Below are positions 32,069-32,894 of a stretch of 32,894 bases of DNA, piece by piece (within the stretch, counting starts at the first letter, position 1; every line of letters starts with the position of its first letter). Source of the DNA: Nocardioides jensenii JCM 1364 = NBRC 14755 (GTDB lineage: Bacteria; Actinomycetota; Actinomycetes; Propionibacteriales; Nocardioidaceae). The stretch is taken from assembly GCF_001552535.1 (NCBI RefSeq), contig NZ_BCRJ01000080.1:1-32894 (forward strand). The letters are read 5' to 3'. Both the position numbers and the translations under genes were made by a program. Under the pieces are notes generated by a model. It was not told the origin of the DNA, ran no database searches, and was given only the letters and a program-made list of their open reading frames with translations.

Positions 32069-32886
32069 GAGGCCAGCCGTCCGGTCTGCTGGCGGGCCAG
32101 CTCGCCGAGGGTGCCGTCGAGGACGGCGCGCTCGATGCCCGGGTCGCCCTCGAGCAGCCGCAGCGCCACCCACCGCACGTTGGCGATGCCCGGGAACTCC
32201 TCGCTCAACCGGTCGACGAGCTCGTCGATCGCCTCGGTGACCGCCGGGTCGAACCGCTGCTTGCGCAGGCCTCGCCCGCCACCGTGCGAGGACGCCGACT
32301 CCGCGACCGCCGCGAGCAGCTCCGGCAGACCGTCGCCGCGCCGGGCCACCATCGGCACCACCGGCACCCCGAGCGCTCGGGTCAGGTGTCGTACGTCGAC
32401 CGTCACGCCGTGCCGTCGGGCCTCGTCCATCAGGTTGAGCGCGACCACGACCCGGTCGGTGATCTGCAGGATCTGCAGCACCAGGTTGAGGTTGCGCTCC
32501 AGCCGAGTCGCGTCGACCACGACCACGGTCACGTCCGGGTCACCGAAGAGCAGGAAGTCGCGGGAGACCTCCTCGTCGTGACTGGTCGAGAGCAACGAGT
32601 AGGCGCCGGGCAGGTCGACCACCTTGAAGCTCCGGTCACCGAAGCCGTAGGCACCCTCGGCCCGCGAGACCGTCGTACCGGGCCAGTTGCCGACGTGCTG
32701 CCGCATCCCGGTCAACGCGTTGAACACCGTGCTCTTGCCGGTGTTGGGGTTGCCGGCCAGCGCGACCACCACATCGGCGTCGCCCGCGGCCACGCCGAAC
32801 TTCTGCAGGTTCGCGACGCCGTGCAGGGCGCAGCTGCCACAGGCCGGGCCGGGAGGACCGGCCGGGCCGGGCGAGCGACCCGGCAT
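32065..32886 (-). CDS. feoB: FeoB GTPase-domain protein of a split FeoB
   Basis: A 273-residue G protein corresponding to the N-terminal domain of FeoB: G1 GNPNTGKS (45-52), G2 threonine in PGTTV (69-73), G3 DLPG (91-94), and G4 NLMD (151-154), followed by the helical regulatory region (TEAIDELVDRLSEEF). An N-terminal extension GPACGSCALHG carries a CxxC-H pattern absent from standard FeoB, possibly a metal or redox site. ATG 32886 is only 9 bases from the window end, so a start further upstream cannot be excluded. FeoA, usually upstream, would lie outside. It overlaps the membrane gene by 4 nt. Confidence 0.85.
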   Translation of the reverse strand: MPGRSPGPAGPPGPACGSCALHGVANLQKFGVAAGDADVVVALAGNPNTGKSTVFNALTGMRQHVGNWPGTTVSRAEGAYGFGDRSFKVVDLPGAYSLLSTSHDEEVSRDFLLFGDPDVTVVVVDATRLERNLNLVLQILQITDRVVVALNLMDEARRHGVTVDVRHLTRALGVPVVPMVARRGDGLPELLAAVAESASSHGGGRGLRKQRFDPAVTEAIDELVDRLSEEFPGIANVRWVALRLLEGDPGIERAVLDGTLGELARQQTGRLAS

Positions 32887-32894
32887 CGGCAGGG

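Overview
The window is high-GC DNA with frequent GTACG-type words, GTG starts, a 13E12/DUF222 HNH endonuclease, an F420/PPOX-type small oxidoreductase and a split FeoB. Together these suggest an actinobacterium, most plausibly of the Nocardioides type; the genus is an inference from style, not proven here.

Layout. (1) 1-2806, plus strand: the 3' end of a RidA-like gene, a PucR-type regulator and a GlcG/HbpS-like protein. (2) 2807-6344: a patchy region holding an Excalibur lipoprotein, a remnant of a tyrosine-kinase gene tail, a secreted protein, a 3'-degenerate EEP nuclease and another lipoprotein. (3) 6345-11544: a surface-polysaccharide/HPr-kinase-type module. On the minus strand it has an HprK-like kinase fused to a PqqD-like domain, a Tat-exported protein, a nucleotidyltransferase-fold protein and a free-standing PqqD-like protein; divergently it has a Wzz/CpsD tyrosine autokinase. 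(4) 11630-18401, minus strand: a tightly coupled seven-gene catabolic operon with two luciferase-like monooxygenases, a flavin reductase, an acyl-CoA ligase, an APH-fold phosphotransferase, a CrtC/AttH-like protein and a VOC protein. (5) 18657-22159: the divergent AcoR-like regulator, an aldo/keto reductase and an SDR, followed by an ALDH-SDR fusion pseudogene (22315-23216). (6) 23217-25590: a repeated hairpin element with a small lipoprotein, strong palindromes, a VOC gene and an SDR. (7) 25778-28635: a peptide-type ABC solute-binding lipoprotein translationally coupled to a DUF1214-like protein. (8) 28698-32886: PPOX oxidoreductase, DUF222-HNH endonuclease, and FeoB split into GTPase and membrane genes.

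How the genes work together. Region 4/5 looks like one regulon. A dyad TGTGCA-N5-TGAAC lies upstream of the monooxygenase operon, the regulator and the SDR. In two of these promoters a second box, CCCAGACT, sits at exactly the same distance. The enzymes suggest oxidation of an unknown hydrophobic compound by reduced flavin, CoA activation, phosphorylation of a hydroxyl and alcohol/ketone interconversion. Region 3 combines an HprK-like kinase and PqqD-like proteins with a chain-length/tyrosine-kinase protein and one exported protein, whose transcript appears to begin with two tandem hairpins.

The most unexpected structure is a 93-nt element present twice (2830-2922 and 23554-23646), each time shortly upstream of a lipoprotein gene. 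The two copies differ at 11 positions; eight lie in helices and keep or improve pairing, using G-U pairs that work only in the RNA reading in the sense of the downstream gene. This is a candidate structured RNA leader.
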